Positions 7,469 through 16,647 of a stretch of DNA of 33,836 nt are shown here, piece after piece. The DNA comes from Bacteroidota bacterium (GTDB taxonomy: Bacteria; Bacteroidota; Bacteroidia; B-17B0; Aurantibacillaceae), in assembly GCA_021156365.1 (NCBI GenBank), contig JAJNDK010000021.1, positions 1 to 33,836 of the forward strand, given 5' to 3'. The notes under the pieces were generated by a model, which was given only the letters and a program-made list of their open reading frames with translations, did no database searches and had not been told where the DNA came from. The translations under genes were made by a program, and so were the position numbers. How positions within the stretch are numbered: position 1 is the stretch's first letter; every line of letters begins with the position of its first letter.

Positions 7469-9001
7469 ATGCAAAACGAAATGATCCTTATTCTCGACTT
7501 TGGTTCGCAGTACACCCAACTTATTGCACGCAGAATCAGAGAGCTCAACGTATATTGTGAGATCCATCCTTACAACAAGATCCCTGAAATAACGCCCAAT
7601 ATCAAAGGTGTGATACTTTCCGGAAGCCCGCATTCGGTAAGGGAAGAAAATCCGCTTAAGCCAGAGTTAGGTGCTATCAAAGGTAAATTGCCTTTACTGG
7701 GAGTTTGTTATGGAGCGCAGTACCTCGCACATTTCTTTGGAGGTGAAGTAGGAAAATCTTCTTCCCGTGAGTATGGCAGGGCCAATCTGAGCTTCGTTAA
7801 TCAGTCAAATCCTTTATTCAAAGGGATCAGTAATGATTCACAGGTATGGATGAGCCATGCGGATACTATTTTGAATGTGCCGGAGAACTATGAAGTCGTT
7901 GCAAGTACACACGATGTAAAAGTGGCAGGCTACCAGATAAAAGGCGAAGAAACGTTTTGTATCCAGTTCCACCCGGAAGTGTATCACACAAGCGAAGGAC
8001 CACAATTGCTCCGGAATTTTGTATATGATATCTGCGGTTGCAAAGGCAACTGGACCTCCGAATCATTTATTGATACCACCATTGCCGAATTGAAGGCGAA
8101 GCTCGGAAGCGACCGCGTAGTACTCGGTTTGTCAGGCGGTGTTGATTCCAGTGTGGCAGCAGTACTGTTGAACAGAGCGATCGGAAGCAATTTATTCTGT
8201 GTGTTTGTTGACAATGGATTGTTGCGCAAGGACGAATTTGAGAATGTACTGGAATCCTATAAAAACATGGGTCTGAACGTAGTAGGTGTAAATGCAAAAA
8301 AGCAGTTCTACGACGCACTCGCGGGTTTGAGCGATCCGGAGAAAAAACGCAAGGCGATCGGAAAAGTATTCATCGATGTATTCGACCAGGAAGCACACCG
8401 GATCGAGGATGTGAAATGGCTGGGACAGGGAACTATTTACCCGGATATTATCGAAAGCGTTTCCGTTAAAGGTCCTTCGGCTACCATCAAGTCGCATCAC
8501 AATGTGGGAGGTCTGCCGGATTATATGAAACTGAAAATTGTAGAGCCACTGAAATCCCTGTTCAAAGACGAAGTAAGGAGAGTAGGGAAGGCTTTGGGCA
8601 TGGAAGATTCTTTGCTCGGACGCCATCCTTTCCCGGGTCCAGGTCTGGCAATCCGTATTCTTGGAGATATTACCGAAGAAAAGATCCGCATCACACAGGA
8701 AGTCGATGCAATCTTTATCAACGGTTTAAAAAGCGCCAACCTGTATGATAAGGTATGGCAGGCAGGAGCCATTTTCCTACCTGTTCAATCAGTGGGGGTG
8801 ATGGGCGATGAGCGTACCTACGAAAATGTAGTGGCATTGCGTGCAGTGAGCTCTACCGATGGTATGACGGCCGATTGGTGTCACTTGCCTTACGAATTCC
8901 TTGCAAAGGTATCTAACGATATCATCAATAAAGTGAAAGGTGTGAATAGGGTGGTATATGACATCAGCTCCAAACCGCCTGCTACTATTGAGTGGGAGTA
9001 A
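7469..9001 (+). CDS. guaA: GMP synthase (glutamine-hydrolysing)
   Basis: The enzyme converts XMP, ATP and glutamine to GMP in purine synthesis. The N-terminal class I glutamine amidotransferase domain (about 1-190) has [18 protein letters not shown], the nucleophile Cys in [13 protein letters not shown], and the His/Glu pair in QFHPEVYHT. The ATP-pyrophosphatase domain has the PP-loop [15 protein letters not shown]. The C-terminal dimerisation domain has [15 protein letters not shown] and ends in [12 protein letters not shown] list the first ATG at 7469 (510 residues). However, the strong promoter box at 7458-7465 predicts a transcript beginning around 7472, so the second ATG at 7481 ([13 protein letters not shown]) may be the start used; alternatively the mRNA is leaderless. 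Length is normal for the family. Confidence 0.97.
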   Translation: MQNEMILILDFGSQYTQLIARRIRELNVYCEIHPYNKIPEITPNIKGVILSGSPHSVREENPLKPELGAIKGKLPLLGVCYGAQYLAHFFGGEVGKSSSREYGRANLSFVNQSNPLFKGISNDSQVWMSHADTILNVPENYEVVASTHDVKVAGYQIKGEETFCIQFHPEVYHTSEGPQLLRNFVYDICGCKGNWTSESFIDTTIAELKAKLGSDRVVLGLSGGVDSSVAAVLLNRAIGSNLFCVFVDNGLLRKDEFENVLESYKNMGLNVVGVNAKKQFYDALAGLSDPEKKRKAIGKVFIDVFDQEAHRIEDVKWLGQGTIYPDIIESVSVKGPSATIKSHHNVGGLPDYMKLKIVEPLKSLFKDEVRRVGKALGMEDSLLGRHPFPGPGLAIRILGDITEEKIRITQEVDAIFINGLKSANLYDKVWQAGAIFLPVQSVGVMGDERTYENVVALRAVSSTDGMTADWCHLPYEFLAKVSNDIINKVKGVNRVVYDISSKPPATIEWE

Positions 9002-9013
9002 GCTATTAATTGA

Positions 9014-9120
9014 TTTCGTGTTTAACGTTTCGTGTTTGTTTATCTCTATTCAGTTTCGCAGAGATGCTAAGACCGCAAAGGTGCAGAAAAGATATAGCTA
9101 TACGAAATAGTCTTAGATCT
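9014..9120. repeat. Degenerate intergenic repeats between guaA and recN
   Basis: The 148-base convergent spacer holds a direct repeat TTTCGTGTTT (9014-9023, 9028-9037), then TTTCGCAGAGATGCTAAGAC near 9054-9073 continuing into CCGCAAAGG, and a CTTGCGTCTTGC segment near 9118-9129. From memory, CGCAGAGACGC-AAAG and TTGCGTCTTG motifs recur between genes in several Bacteroidota genomes; here I see only one degenerate copy of each. No terminator stem with a T run is visible. Confidence 0.4.
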
Positions 9121-9149
9121 TGCGTCTTGCAATCCTGGTTCCCTGCCAG

Positions 9150-10802
9150 CTATTTCAGCAGTTCCTTCGCATTACTTAATGCCGCTTCCGTAGGTTTACC
9201 GGTGCTCAGCATCTTTGCGATCTCAATAACCCGTTCCTCTTCTGTAAGTGATTTGATATGTGAAACGGTTTTTTCCTTCGTATCCGTTTTATAAACAAAC
9301 AAATGACTTTTTCCTTTGCTTGCTAACTGTGGCAAATGTGTGATAGAGATCACCTGCATACTGGTTCCCATGCTTTCCAGGATCACACCAATCTTATCGG
9401 CCACGTCCCCGGAAACACCGGTATCGATCTCATCAAATATAATAGCAGGCAATGCAGTGAGCTTTGCAACCAGCGCTTTTATACAGAGCATCAGCCTCGA
9501 TAATTCTCCGCCCGAAGCTACTTTGTGCAGCTCTTTGAATTCTCCGCCTTTGTTGGCAGAAAAAAGAAAGCGGATATCGTCCAGTCCGTTTGTATTGAAT
9601 TCGGTTCGTTCTGTTATTTCCACTTTGAACTGTGCATTCGGCATGGAAAGTGTTTCCAGCATTTTTTTGATCTCCGTTTCAATTCCGGGCACTGCTTTCT
9701 TCCGCTTGTCTGAAATGGATTTTGCAAGTTTCCCCAGTTTCTCTTTCAGGCCTTGCAATTGTTTTTGCAGTTTTGCCAGTTCATCGTCAAAGTTCTCAAT
9801 GGTGTTGATCTTTTCTTCGAACTCATTTTTCAAAGCGATCAATTCATGCTCTGTTTTTGCACCATGTTTTTTCAGCAACCGGTTGTATGCATCTATGCGG
9901 TCATTTACCTGCACCAGGCGCTCCGGGTTGTAATTGGTTTTTTCCTCCAGGGCAGCGGTTTCTTCTGCCAGATCTTTTAATTCAACAAGCGAAGAAGAAA
10001 TACGTTTGCCGATCTCTTCATATTCACTTCCGTATTTGGAGAGCTGTGTAGCAACAGATTTGAGAGCGTTAAGGCGTGAAACTACATTCTCGTGATCACC
10101 GTTTATGGCAGAGTAAATAGCATTCAGGTTGCCCTTGATGCTTTCTGCATTTTCCAGCGCTTCACTTTCTTTTTCCAGATCCGTGTATTCATTTTCTTTG
10201 GGCGAGAGCTCTTCGATCTCACCGAACTGGAATTTGAAATAGTCGAGATCTTTTTTTAATTGCACTTCTTTATCCTGCAATTCCTGCAGTTTTTTCTTAT
10301 ACGATTGGTATTCGGAATAGGCGGTTTTGTATTCGGGCAATGCCGTCTTTAATCCGGCGAAAGCATCCAGCACACTGAACTGGAAAGAGACCTGGTTGAG
10401 CAATAAGGTCTCGTGCTGTGAATGGACATCGATCAGGCGCTCGGCCAGCTCTTTCAATACGCTAAGTGTAGCAGGGCTGTCATTGATAAAAGCGCGTGAT
10501 TTTCCTTCGGGACTGATCTCTCTTCTTACTGTCGTTTCATTTTCGAAATCAATATCCTGGGCTTTGAAAAAATCCTGCAGGTGATAATTGCTGATATCGA
10601 ACACCGCTTCCACAATACATTTTTTGCTTTTATCACTCAGTGCATCTGTTTCGGCCCTGTTGCCCAGCACCAGTCCCAGGGCCCCTAAGAGTATGGATTT
10701 ACCGGCTCCTGTTTCACCGGTGATCACCGTTAGTCCTTTTGGAAAATCAATGGTACTTTCATTGATCAACGCATAATTTTTTATGTTCAGTTGTTTAAGC
10801 AT
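9150..10802 (-). CDS. recN: DNA repair protein RecN
   Basis: The 550-residue protein is an SMC-like ATPase that acts early in double-strand-break repair. The head domain has MLKQLNIKNYALINESTIDF and Walker A GETGAGKSILLGALG at the N-terminus. Long coiled coils fill about residues 150-380. The C-terminal head has the signature ASGGELSRLMLCIKAL, Walker B IIFDEIDTGVSGDVADKIG, and VISITHLPQLASKG. Length is usual for RecN. Its ATG at 10802 is one base after the pyrF stop, so it is the last gene of a tight ptp-pyrF-recN operon. I see no hairpin terminator just after it. The coupling of a repair ATPase to pyrimidine synthesis is positional only. Confidence 0.97.
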   Translation of the reverse strand: MLKQLNIKNYALINESTIDFPKGLTVITGETGAGKSILLGALGLVLGNRAETDALSDKSKKCIVEAVFDISNYHLQDFFKAQDIDFENETTVRREISPEGKSRAFINDSPATLSVLKELAERLIDVHSQHETLLLNQVSFQFSVLDAFAGLKTALPEYKTAYSEYQSYKKKLQELQDKEVQLKKDLDYFKFQFGEIEELSPKENEYTDLEKESEALENAESIKGNLNAIYSAINGDHENVVSRLNALKSVATQLSKYGSEYEEIGKRISSSLVELKDLAEETAALEEKTNYNPERLVQVNDRIDAYNRLLKKHGAKTEHELIALKNEFEEKINTIENFDDELAKLQKQLQGLKEKLGKLAKSISDKRKKAVPGIETEIKKMLETLSMPNAQFKVEITERTEFNTNGLDDIRFLFSANKGGEFKELHKVASGGELSRLMLCIKALVAKLTALPAIIFDEIDTGVSGDVADKIGVILESMGTSMQVISITHLPQLASKGKSHLFVYKTDTKEKTVSHIKSLTEEERVIEIAKMLSTGKPTEAALSNAKELLK

Positions 10803-10803
10803 T

Positions 10804-11643
10804 TCAATTCAGCAAATGAATTAGTTTTGAGTTTAGCAATTCGGTTTGCATTTCCCTTTGCATTTTTCGCGCCTCTTCTTTCGCTTTTTCAGCAAAGTCG
10901 GTCCCGCCGGAAGCGTAAAGAATGGATCGCGAAGCGTTGATCAGCAATCCGCAATCTTTTGTGAAACCATGCTTACATACGTCCTGCAGGCTGCCTCCCT
11001 GAGCACCCACACCTGGCACCAATAAAAAATGAGATGGGATGATCTTACGGATCTCTGCCAGTGATTCGGCTTTGGTAGCGCCTACCACATACATCATGTT
11101 TTCATCGTTTCCCCAGGCTTTGGACGTTTCCAGCACTGTTTCAAACAATTGTTTTTCCCCGCTTTTGAGGAATTGGAAATCGAAAGCACCTTCGTTGGAA
11201 GTAAGGGCAAGCAGGATCACCCACTTATCCGGGATGCTAAGAAAAGGTTTCACTGAATCACTTCCCATGTAAGGAGCAACGGTGATAGAATCGAATTGCA
11301 TCCCTTCGAGGAAAGCTTTGGCATACATAGCACTGGTATTGCCGATATCGCCGCGCTTGGCGTCTGCAATGGTAAAATGATCGGGGTACTGCTGACGCAG
11401 ATAGGTAATTGTTTTATCCAGGCTTTGCCAGCCCTTTAATCCATGTGCTTCATAAAAAGCCATATTCGGCTTGTAGGCAACACAATACTCGTGTGTGGCA
11501 TCGATGATGGCTTTGTTGAATTCGAGGATGGGATCTTCCATATTCAACAAATGCTTCGGCAGTTTATTCATATCCGGATCCAATCCTACACAAAGGAATG
11601 ATCTCTTTTTCTGTATCTCTTCTATTAGTGCAGCTCTCTTCAT
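10804..11643 (-). CDS. pyrF: Orotidine 5'-phosphate decarboxylase (type 2)
   Basis: The 279-residue enzyme catalyses the last step of UMP synthesis, decarboxylating OMP. It is the longer, type-2 bacterial form. Visible motifs are FLCVGLDPDMNKLPKHL near the N-terminus, the catalytic DAKRGDIGNTS (the Asp-Lys-Asp charge network), the VAPYMGSDSVKPFL strand, and the phosphate-binding LVPGVGAQGG. Its ATG overlaps the stop of the upstream phosphatase by four bases (ATGA type), so translation is probably coupled. recN follows after one base. No pyr-type leader or attenuator is visible in the operon. Confidence 0.97.
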   Translation of the reverse strand: MKRAALIEEIQKKRSFLCVGLDPDMNKLPKHLLNMEDPILEFNKAIIDATHEYCVAYKPNMAFYEAHGLKGWQSLDKTITYLRQQYPDHFTIADAKRGDIGNTSAMYAKAFLEGMQFDSITVAPYMGSDSVKPFLSIPDKWVILLALTSNEGAFDFQFLKSGEKQLFETVLETSKAWGNDENMMYVVGATKAESLAEIRKIIPSHFLLVPGVGAQGGSLQDVCKHGFTKDCGLLINASRSILYASGGTDFAEKAKEEARKMQREMQTELLNSKLIHLLN

Positions 11644-12113
11644 TCGTTTCTTTCTTTTTTTAGTTTCTCCGCAATAGCGGTACAGGCCTTGTGTGCCAAC
11701 TGAAATACCTGCTCAAAATCCTTGTCTGTTCCGTAATACGGATCAGGTACCGGCATATTCTTTCCCGGGTGTAGCTCATTCAGCAGCATATTCACTTTTT
11801 GCCGGTGCTCTTCTTTTTTAGCTAAAGCTAATACATTTTTGAGATTGTTTTCATCCATTACGTAAATCCGGTCGAAGTCTTCAAAATCATCTATACAAAA
11901 CTGACGTCCGCGAAGACTGCTGATATCGACCCCGTTTTTTTTGGCATTGGTCATCGAACGTTTATCAGGCTGATCACCAACATGGTAATTGGCAGTACCG
12001 GCAGAGTCCACTGTAACGGAGATATTGTGCTGCCTGGCCACATCGCGCATCACGCCTTCTGCTACCGGCGAACGGCAGATATTACCAAGGCAGACCATCA
12101 AAATTTTCGTCAT
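11640..12113 (-). CDS. Low-molecular-weight protein-tyrosine phosphatase
   Basis: I start at the ATG at 12113 (MTKILMVCLGNICRSP), giving 157 residues; the frame stays open to 12245, but that would add 44 residues before the conserved N-terminus and run into the divergent gene. The phosphate loop is CLGNICRS (the C-x5-R-S of the family), and the general-acid loop is PDPYYG near residue 123. Such enzymes remove phosphate from tyrosine, and in many bacteria they act with a tyrosine kinase on exopolysaccharide export, but no kinase is nearby. The gene overlaps pyrF by four bases and heads the ptp-pyrF-recN operon. It is divergent from the kinase gene at 12166, with 52 bases between starts. Confidence 0.95.
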   Translation of the reverse strand: MTKILMVCLGNICRSPVAEGVMRDVARQHNISVTVDSAGTANYHVGDQPDKRSMTNAKKNGVDISSLRGRQFCIDDFEDFDRIYVMDENNLKNVLALAKKEEHRQKVNMLLNELHPGKNMPVPDPYYGTDKDFEQVFQLAHKACTAIAEKLKKERNE

Positions 12114-12165
12114 AGATGAATAAAAAAATACTATTTTTAGCGTGTACAAACTTAATAAATTCCTT

Positions 12166-13008
12166 ATGATTATTGCGGATAGCGGGAGCACAAAAACGAC
12201 ATGGAGGATAGCAAAAGACAATGCGGCGTTTTCAGATGTTTCCACCGAAGGAATTAATCCCTATTTTCAGTCGCAGGAAGACATTGAGCAGATCATCTAT
12301 ACACAGCTTTTACCCAATATAGAGCCGGCCTGGATGGGAAACACCGCGGAGATCAATTTTTATGGCGCCGGCTGCTCCAGTCCGGAAAAAAGCGGGATCG
12401 TGGAAAACGCCATTAAAAGTTGCTTCCAGGCTTCTATGGTTCAGGTGAATCACGACCTCTTAGCCTCCGCCCGCGCTCTGCTGGGTAAAAACAAAGGAAT
12501 TGCCTGCATTTTGGGTACCGGTTCCAATAGCTGTGTGTATGACGGAAATGATATTACGGAGAACATCCCTTCCTGGGGCTATTTGTTCGGGGATTTTGGC
12601 AGTGGCGCACATATAGGCAAATCATTGGTACAGGCCTATGCGAACGATGAATTGGATGCAGAGCTGCGAAAAAAACTGGAAACCCAGGGAGTGCAGCGCG
12701 AAGTAGTACTCAACAATGCTTATAAACGGCCTTTACCCAACAGGTACCTGGCGGGTTTTGCAAAGCTGGCCCATGCCCACATTCAGCATCCGCAGATAAA
12801 AAAGATCGTAGAGAATTGTTTCCACGATTTTTTTCTTCAGCAGATCGAAAAATATACGGATTATAAATCCTATGAAGTAAGCTTTGTAGGCTCCATCGCC
12901 TTTCATTTTGCAGAGCAGTTGAAACAGGCCGCCTCCGACAGAGGTATCCGGATGGGATCTGTATTAAAAGAACCGATCAGCGGACTTACCAATTATCATT
13001 TCAGTTAA
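12166..13008 (+). CDS. BadF/BadG/BcrA/BcrD-type ATPase, N-acetylglucosamine kinase-like
   Basis: The ATG at 12166 (MIIADSGSTKTTWRI) is the best start, giving 280 residues; an upstream GTG at 12142 would add eight residues ahead of the phosphate-1 motif. The protein has the actin/hexokinase ATPase fold: phosphate-1 DSGSTKT (5-11), phosphate-2 ILGTGSNSCVYD, the adenosine region LFGDFGSGAHIGK, and the C-terminal SFVGSIAFHFAEQLKQA. Bacteroidota members of this family are usually annotated as N-acetylglucosamine kinase-like; the substrate is not certain from sequence. The stop TAA is directly followed by the ATG of the next gene (TAAATG), indicating translational coupling. A near-consensus TATTTTTA box at about 12128-12135 could be its promoter. 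Confidence 0.85.
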   Translation: MIIADSGSTKTTWRIAKDNAAFSDVSTEGINPYFQSQEDIEQIIYTQLLPNIEPAWMGNTAEINFYGAGCSSPEKSGIVENAIKSCFQASMVQVNHDLLASARALLGKNKGIACILGTGSNSCVYDGNDITENIPSWGYLFGDFGSGAHIGKSLVQAYANDELDAELRKKLETQGVQREVVLNNAYKRPLPNRYLAGFAKLAHAHIQHPQIKKIVENCFHDFFLQQIEKYTDYKSYEVSFVGSIAFHFAEQLKQAASDRGIRMGSVLKEPISGLTNYHFS

Positions 13009-14505
13009 ATGAAAAACCGCAGTCTGTATTACACCATCAGTTTTGTAGAAGGGGCTGCAGTAATGGCAACGGAGATCATCGGTGCTAAATTCCTTGCACC
13101 ATTGTTCGGCTCATCGCTTTATGTATGGAGCTCTGTGATGGCGATGACACTTGGCGGGCTGGCGGGTGGTTATTTCTTCGGCGGGCGGATGTCGCAAAAA
13201 GAAAATACCGAAAGACGATTGTTCGTAACCCTGTTTTTTGCCGCTACGTTTATCCTGATCATGCCATTGATCATCCAGGCTCTTTCACCACTTTCACTGA
13301 ACATGCCTTTGCTGGAGGGGGTGGTGCTTTCTTCCTGCTTCATCCTGATCCCGCCGGTATTTTGTATGGGAATGGTGTCGCCGCTTATTGTGCAGCTGAT
13401 CTCCGACCGGTCCGGAGAAAGCGGGAAACGGGCAGGGGAGGTCTATGCCATATCAACGGTTGGAGGGATCCTTGCTACTTTTCTCACCGGTTTTTACCTG
13501 ATCCCCAACTTCGGACTTAGTCTGCCTTTATTTATATTCGGCGGACTGCTGCTGCTGTTCAGCTTGTTTTATTTCGCTAAACGGAATGAGAAAACCTTCC
13601 TGCTGATCGCTTTTTTTGTGGCGACTTCGGTGGTCATGAATTTTTTCAAAGAAGACGATACGAAGGAAAATATCCTGTACAAAAGCGAAGGAATGCTGGG
13701 AAAGCTGGAAGTGATGGAAACCGGCTGGGATATGGATAGCACAAAGCCGCATGAAAAGCATCGTTTGCTGCTGATCAATAATATTATTCAAACCTGGATC
13801 GAATCCGACAGTAGCCGTTCGTATTTGCAATATGTAAATCAGATCGACAGACGATTCGAATATACTAAAGAAAGAAAGCATGCTTTGTTATTAGGACTGG
13901 GCGGTGGAGCTGTGGCAAACGTTTTGGAGAAAAAGAATTTTGCAGTGACTGCCGTGGAGCTGGATCAGCGCATCATAGAAGTTGCCCGCTCCTGGTTCGG
14001 GGTGTCGGAAAAGGTAAAGATCATTAATGATGACGCACGCCATGCTATTGAGCGGATGCATACGAAATATGACCTGATCGTTGTGGACCTGTTCAACGGA
14101 GAAGTAACTCCTTCACACGTATTAAGCAAAGAAAGCATAACAAAAATGCAGGGGCTGCTGACCGATACAGGGAATATCATTTTTAATACTTATGGGTATA
14201 TCCAGCCTCCGGCCGGTCTGGGTAATCTATCACTCTTAAAGACACTGAAAGAATGCGGCCTTCACTATAAGATCGGAATGAATGGAAGCACCGGGCAGGA
14301 AGACTACCGTAATTTACTCATAGTCGCTTCGGGAACAGCAGTCGGTTACGTAGAGAACGAGCTGACCGAAGAAATACAGTTTGATAAAGGATCTGTTGTT
14401 ACCGATAACAACCCGGTGCTTGAGTTCCAGAATGCCGCCGCTGCCAAACGATGGAGGTATTATTATATACAGAACTTCATTAAGAAGCGAAAATCCGCGC
14501 TTTAA
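13009..14505 (+). CDS. Membrane protein fused to spermidine-synthase-like methyltransferase fold
   Basis: The 498-residue protein has an N-terminal membrane domain of about seven helices (residues 8-215; for example FVEGAAVMATEIIGAKFLAP, LGGLAGGYFFGG and AISTVGGILATFLTGFYLIP). It is followed by a spermine/spermidine-synthase-like Rossmann domain (about 240-480). That domain shows LLLGLGGGAVANVLEKK, the acidic VELDQRIIEVAR, NDDARHAIERM and DLIVVDLFNG. Such fused proteins are widespread and often annotated as 'fused MFS/spermidine synthase', but their substrate is not established. No speD or other polyamine gene is next to it, so true spermidine synthesis is doubtful. The ATG abuts the stop of the kinase gene, so the two are co-translated. 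Confidence 0.9.
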   Translation: MKNRSLYYTISFVEGAAVMATEIIGAKFLAPLFGSSLYVWSSVMAMTLGGLAGGYFFGGRMSQKENTERRLFVTLFFAATFILIMPLIIQALSPLSLNMPLLEGVVLSSCFILIPPVFCMGMVSPLIVQLISDRSGESGKRAGEVYAISTVGGILATFLTGFYLIPNFGLSLPLFIFGGLLLLFSLFYFAKRNEKTFLLIAFFVATSVVMNFFKEDDTKENILYKSEGMLGKLEVMETGWDMDSTKPHEKHRLLLINNIIQTWIESDSSRSYLQYVNQIDRRFEYTKERKHALLLGLGGGAVANVLEKKNFAVTAVELDQRIIEVARSWFGVSEKVKIINDDARHAIERMHTKYDLIVVDLFNGEVTPSHVLSKESITKMQGLLTDTGNIIFNTYGYIQPPAGLGNLSLLKTLKECGLHYKIGMNGSTGQEDYRNLLIVASGTAVGYVENELTEEIQFDKGSVVTDNNPVLEFQNAAAAKRWRYYYIQNFIKKRKSAL

Positions 14506-14553
14506 TTCTCTTCTTTAACTTCATCCACGTTAATTAATTCAGGTACCGATAGC

Positions 14554-14583
14554 TCGCGAAGCCTCGCGACGGGACTGCGTAAT
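14554..14583. repeat. Short GC-rich hairpin element
   Basis: TCGCGA at 14554-14559 and again at 14564-14569 form a small hairpin, followed by CGGGAC. It resembles the GTCCCGA/TCGGGAC hairpin inside the larger repeat at 16480-16610 and may be a fragment of the same interspersed family. Confidence 0.35.
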
Positions 14584-14688
14584 CCGCGTCTGGCCTGCTA
14601 AAATCTTTTTTTTCTTCTCTCTTTATGGAATTAAAATAAACTGTACATCCTAAGGTAAATCAATTCTAATTTTTTAAACCTTATCGAT

Positions 14689-16383
14689 ATGAACAGATCA
14701 ATTTTAACGCTGGCGGTCCTCACATGGAGCATTACTGCAGTATTTGCCGGAAGCACCGAAAAACTTGTTAAATCAAAACCCGAAAAAGTGACTGTTTACA
14801 TCAGTGGTGCACAGGTGTTCAGGAATGCGGATGTAACATTGCAGGCCGGGCAAAACCAGGTAATTCTCGAAGGCCTGGAAGCAGGTGTAGACCAACAAAG
14901 TATACAGGCCGGCGGCAAGGGTAATTTCATTATAACAGGCGTGCAATACCAGGTCCACTATCCGGAACTGCAGGCGGTGAAAGCAAATGGCGATGCCAAG
15001 TATTATAAGCTGGTGAAGCAGATCAACGATTCTCTTGTAGAGCTCGACTTTGATATGAAAGAGGTGATCGTGAAAAAAGAAGGGTTATTGACCGAAAAGA
15101 ACGTCCTGCTCAACAATCGTCTGTATAAAGGCGAGTCAAAAAAGGATTCACTTGAATTGTTGAAGAACGGGCTTACATACCTGCGTGAAAAATTATTGAA
15201 TATCAACCTGGAGCTGCTGAAGCTGGAACGCCAGGAAATGATTGTTCAGAAAAAGAGAAATGATCTCAACAACCGTTTGGCAGAGATCAATAACGATCTC
15301 ACAGCGCAGTCGTACCCTACTGAACCGGCAAAGACCGATTACAGGATCATAATAGATGTGATCGCAGATGCAGCTACTCCTGCCAGTATCAATGTAAATT
15401 ATTATGTAAGCAATGCAGGATGGACACCCATCTACGACCTTCGTACGGAAGGTGTGGAGAGCCCGGTGAAATTAACTTACAAAGCCCTGGTTCGTCAGAG
15501 CACCGGTGCCGACTGGAAAGATGTACGGTTGACACTGTCTACAGGAAATCCTCATCAGAGCTTTACCTTACCTGCACTGAGTGCCTGGTACCTTGGCGTG
15601 TATCATCCGAAAGGAAAACAAAAATTCAGGGGATATTATGATGACGATGCAAAAAAGGACATGGCTTCGAAATCCACCATGGGTGCAGGAGCAGTACCTA
15701 CGGATATGTATTCAGCCATGGATACGATGAAAGATGCAGAGTACAATACATCGTACACCACCATGCAGGATAATTATGTGCAGGCGGAGTTTGAGATCAA
15801 ATTACCATATACCATTCCATCGGATAACAAAACACATATCGTTGCTGTAATGAACAAAGAGCTGCCAACCAAATATGTATACAGGTCGGTTCCGAAATTA
15901 GATATGAATGCATATCTCACAGCACGTGTTACAGGCTGGGAAGATATGAATCTGTTGCCCGGACAAGCTACTTTATTCTTTGCAGGAACCTATGTAGGAC
16001 AAACCTATCTGAATTCGGTTGAAGTGAACGATACACTCAATCTTACGCTCGGGCAGGACAAAAGCATTGTCGTGAAACGTGAGAAGCAAAAAGACAAGAT
16101 TAAAGAAAAATTATTGGATAATGATAAGGTATATACCTTCGCTTATGAAATACAGGTGAAGAACGGCAATGCAAAAAACATTGATATCGAGATCCAGGAT
16201 CAGCTGCCTTTGTCGAACAATAAACAGGTGGTAATTGAAAAAGAAAATACGAACGGAGCTTCCTATGAAGAGAACACGGGCATCCTTACCTGGAAAAATA
16301 CCATCAAGGCAAAAGACAGCAAGAAGATCAATTTCAGCTATACGATCAAGGCACCGAAAGAAATGCCGATAGCGGTGAGATAA
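14689..16383 (+). CDS. Secreted MuiA-family (DUF4140/DUF4139) protein
   Basis: The 564-residue product begins with a signal peptide (MNRSILTLAVLTWSITAVFA). Residues 28-130 are the N-terminal DUF4140-like domain (PEKVTVYISGAQVFRNADVT, VILEGLEAGVDQQSIQ). A coiled coil spans about 100-205. The C-terminal DUF4139 domain (about 215-564) has YYVSNAGWTPIYDLRTEG, DWKDVRLTLSTGNPHQS, and the beta-rich end LTWKNTIKAKDSKKINFSYT. Family members are called mucoidy inhibitor A because of one Pseudomonas study; the molecular role is not settled. It stands alone, with about 180 bases of spacer in front and a clear terminator behind. Confidence 0.9.
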   Translation: MNRSILTLAVLTWSITAVFAGSTEKLVKSKPEKVTVYISGAQVFRNADVTLQAGQNQVILEGLEAGVDQQSIQAGGKGNFIITGVQYQVHYPELQAVKANGDAKYYKLVKQINDSLVELDFDMKEVIVKKEGLLTEKNVLLNNRLYKGESKKDSLELLKNGLTYLREKLLNINLELLKLERQEMIVQKKRNDLNNRLAEINNDLTAQSYPTEPAKTDYRIIIDVIADAATPASINVNYYVSNAGWTPIYDLRTEGVESPVKLTYKALVRQSTGADWKDVRLTLSTGNPHQSFTLPALSAWYLGVYHPKGKQKFRGYYDDDAKKDMASKSTMGAGAVPTDMYSAMDTMKDAEYNTSYTTMQDNYVQAEFEIKLPYTIPSDNKTHIVAVMNKELPTKYVYRSVPKLDMNAYLTARVTGWEDMNLLPGQATLFFAGTYVGQTYLNSVEVNDTLNLTLGQDKSIVVKREKQKDKIKEKLLDNDKVYTFAYEIQVKNGNAKNIDIEIQDQLPLSNNKQVVIEKENTNGASYEENTGILTWKNTIKAKDSKKINFSYTIKAPKEMPIAVR

Positions 16384-16403
16384 AAAAAAACTGTAACAGA
16401 TTA

Positions 16404-16440
16404 AGCCCTGCCGGAGTTCAGCTTTGGCGGGGCTTTTTTG
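16404..16440 (+). terminator. Rho-independent terminator of the MuiA-family gene
   Basis: AGCCCTGCC (16404-16412) pairs with GGCGGGGCT (16426-16434), one T-G wobble, and is followed by six T. It starts 20 bases after the stop codon. Confidence 0.9.
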
Positions 16441-16479
16441 TTTGTTCCTGATGCAGATAAATGTTGGAATAAACTCAGC

Positions 16480-16610
16480 TGTCACGTCGAGTACCCCGAC
16501 GCATACAGTCGTGGTGTATCTGGACGCTCACGTAATCGCCTAAAACGTTCTCGATACAATTTTCTGTCCCGATGCTTCGGGACGAAGGCGGAAAATCGCT
16601 CGAACTGACA
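16480..16610. repeat. Interspersed repeat with nested inverted repeats
   Basis: The 131-base element is bounded by TGTCACGTCGAG (16480-16491) and CTCGAACTGACA (16599-16610), inverted copies with two mismatches. Nested inside are ATTTTC/GAAAAT (16559-16564, 16591-16596) and a perfect hairpin GTCCCGA/TCGGGAC (16566-16572, 16577-16583). The composition and symmetry are those of a palindromic intergenic repeat; TCGAG-containing elements of this look are common between Bacteroidota genes. It fills most of the spacer between the terminator at 16440 and the SRPBCC stop at 16648, where no gene is visible. Confidence 0.6.
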
Positions 16611-16647
16611 TGTTTACAGTAATTCAAACTTTTCCTGCAACATGAAA

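Noticed and set aside
12114-12245. 44-residue N-terminal extension of the tyrosine phosphatase
   Set aside because: It would overlap the start of the divergent kinase gene, and the conserved phosphatase N-terminus begins at the ATG at 12113.
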